A stretch of DNA of 64,000 nt from Pontibacterium sinense (GTDB lineage Bacteria; Pseudomonadota; Gammaproteobacteria; Pseudomonadales; Balneatricaceae), in contig NZ_JADEYS010000001.1 of NCBI RefSeq assembly GCF_015209595.1, positions 1 through 64,000 of the forward strand, read 5' to 3'. The number at the start of each line of letters is the position of its first letter. Position 1 is the stretch's first letter. The notes beneath the pieces are model-generated. The model did no database searches, was not told where the DNA came from, and saw only the letters and a list, made by a program, of their open reading frames with translations. Positions 63,906-64,000 of this stretch are shown piece after piece. Made by a program: the position numbers and the translations under genes.

Positions 63906-64000
63906 ATGGCGCAGAATATTCCTACTGATAATGGTTATGTAGTTGTTTGGCAGTCCGAAGGGCAAGATGGCTCAGGTTATGGCATCTACGGGCAACGTTA
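63906..64000 (+). CDS. Start of a large secreted repeat protein (3' truncated by window)
   Basis: The frame from ATG reads MAQNIPTDNGYVVVWQSEGQ and DGSGYGIYGQR and runs off the window. VVVWQSEGQDGSGYGIYGQR is the repeated motif found in very long calcium-binding or cadherin-like exported proteins of marine bacteria. AAAGGA lies 8 nt upstream. No signal peptide is seen, which would fit a C-terminally signalled type I or related export route. Assignment rests on about 31 residues only. Confidence 0.65.
   Translation, partial: MAQNIPTDNGYVVVWQSEGQDGSGYGIYGQR

Overview
The window looks like a chromosomal segment of a marine gammaproteobacterium of the Oceanospirillales/Pseudomonadales type. This rests on the core genes: metA, nhaA, yggX-mutY-asmA next to hisB-hisH-hisF, elbB, and hemB-ppk, in an arrangement similar to that in Pseudomonas and Oceanospirillaceae. 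It also rests on the many long cell-surface, RND and c-di-GMP genes. No species can be named from the sequence alone.

Layout. (1) 1-7173: the 3' end of a large repeat protein (ten TPTDP-type repeats and a putative Ig/cadherin-like domain). It is followed almost without gaps by four export-type genes: a TolC-like lipoprotein with an NTF2-like tail, a periplasmic HlyD-type adaptor, a GAF-TM-HlyD protein, and an M50 protease-HlyD fusion with a PqqD-like N-terminus. No ABC ATPase is present. (2) 7217-10875: metA, a periplasmic metallo-beta-lactamase-fold hydrolase and nhaA. nhaA has a degenerate IS3-family element (10886-12098) inserted just upstream of its ribosome binding site. (3) 12171-12605: a tandem array of about 170-bp units, each carrying the tRNA-Phe terminator and the 3' tip of tRNA-Phe, ending in a 48-bp copy of the tRNA-Phe 3' end. 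(4) 12606-31512: a genomic island inserted in tRNA-Phe (complete tRNA at 31513-31588). It carries a coiled-coil McrB-like AAA protein with a DUF2357/PD-(D/E)XK partner, a CoiA-like nuclease and an HNH nuclease. It also carries an integrase/AlpA/DUF927 module, a TM2 protein, a cysteine-protease-like protein paired with a PD-(D/E)XK nuclease, a protein built from two homologous halves, a frameshifted second integrase and a DUF2787/YkvA operon. (5) 31899-42301: a HupE-like protein, then a six-gene exopolysaccharide operon organised like pgaABCD but headed by a BcsE-like protein, with deacetylase and glycosidase on separate polypeptides. (6) 42372-48183: yggX, mutY, asmA-like, hisB, hisH and hisF, with hisA missing from its usual place. 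(7) 48292-52414: an RND efflux adaptor and permease. (8) 52923-56876: a PhnD-like binding protein, a GGDEF/EAL enzyme and an outer-membrane barrel in one operon. (9) 56922-61118: elbB, divergent from hemB-ppk, the latter preceded by a strong PHO-box match. (10) 61349-64000: two tandem LuxR-type regulators, a perfect palindrome, and the first codons of another large secreted repeat protein.

Functional links. Three themes recur: cell-surface polymer export (giant proteins, exopolysaccharide, OM barrels), c-di-GMP-linked control (BcsE-like protein, GGDEF/EAL enzyme), and island-borne nucleases that look like phage or plasmid defence. An NTF2-like domain of similar pattern appears both in the TolC-like lipoprotein of region 1 and in the TPR-porin of region 5. 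Genes of the island, above all the McrB-like gene, look more AT-rich than the flanking chromosome.
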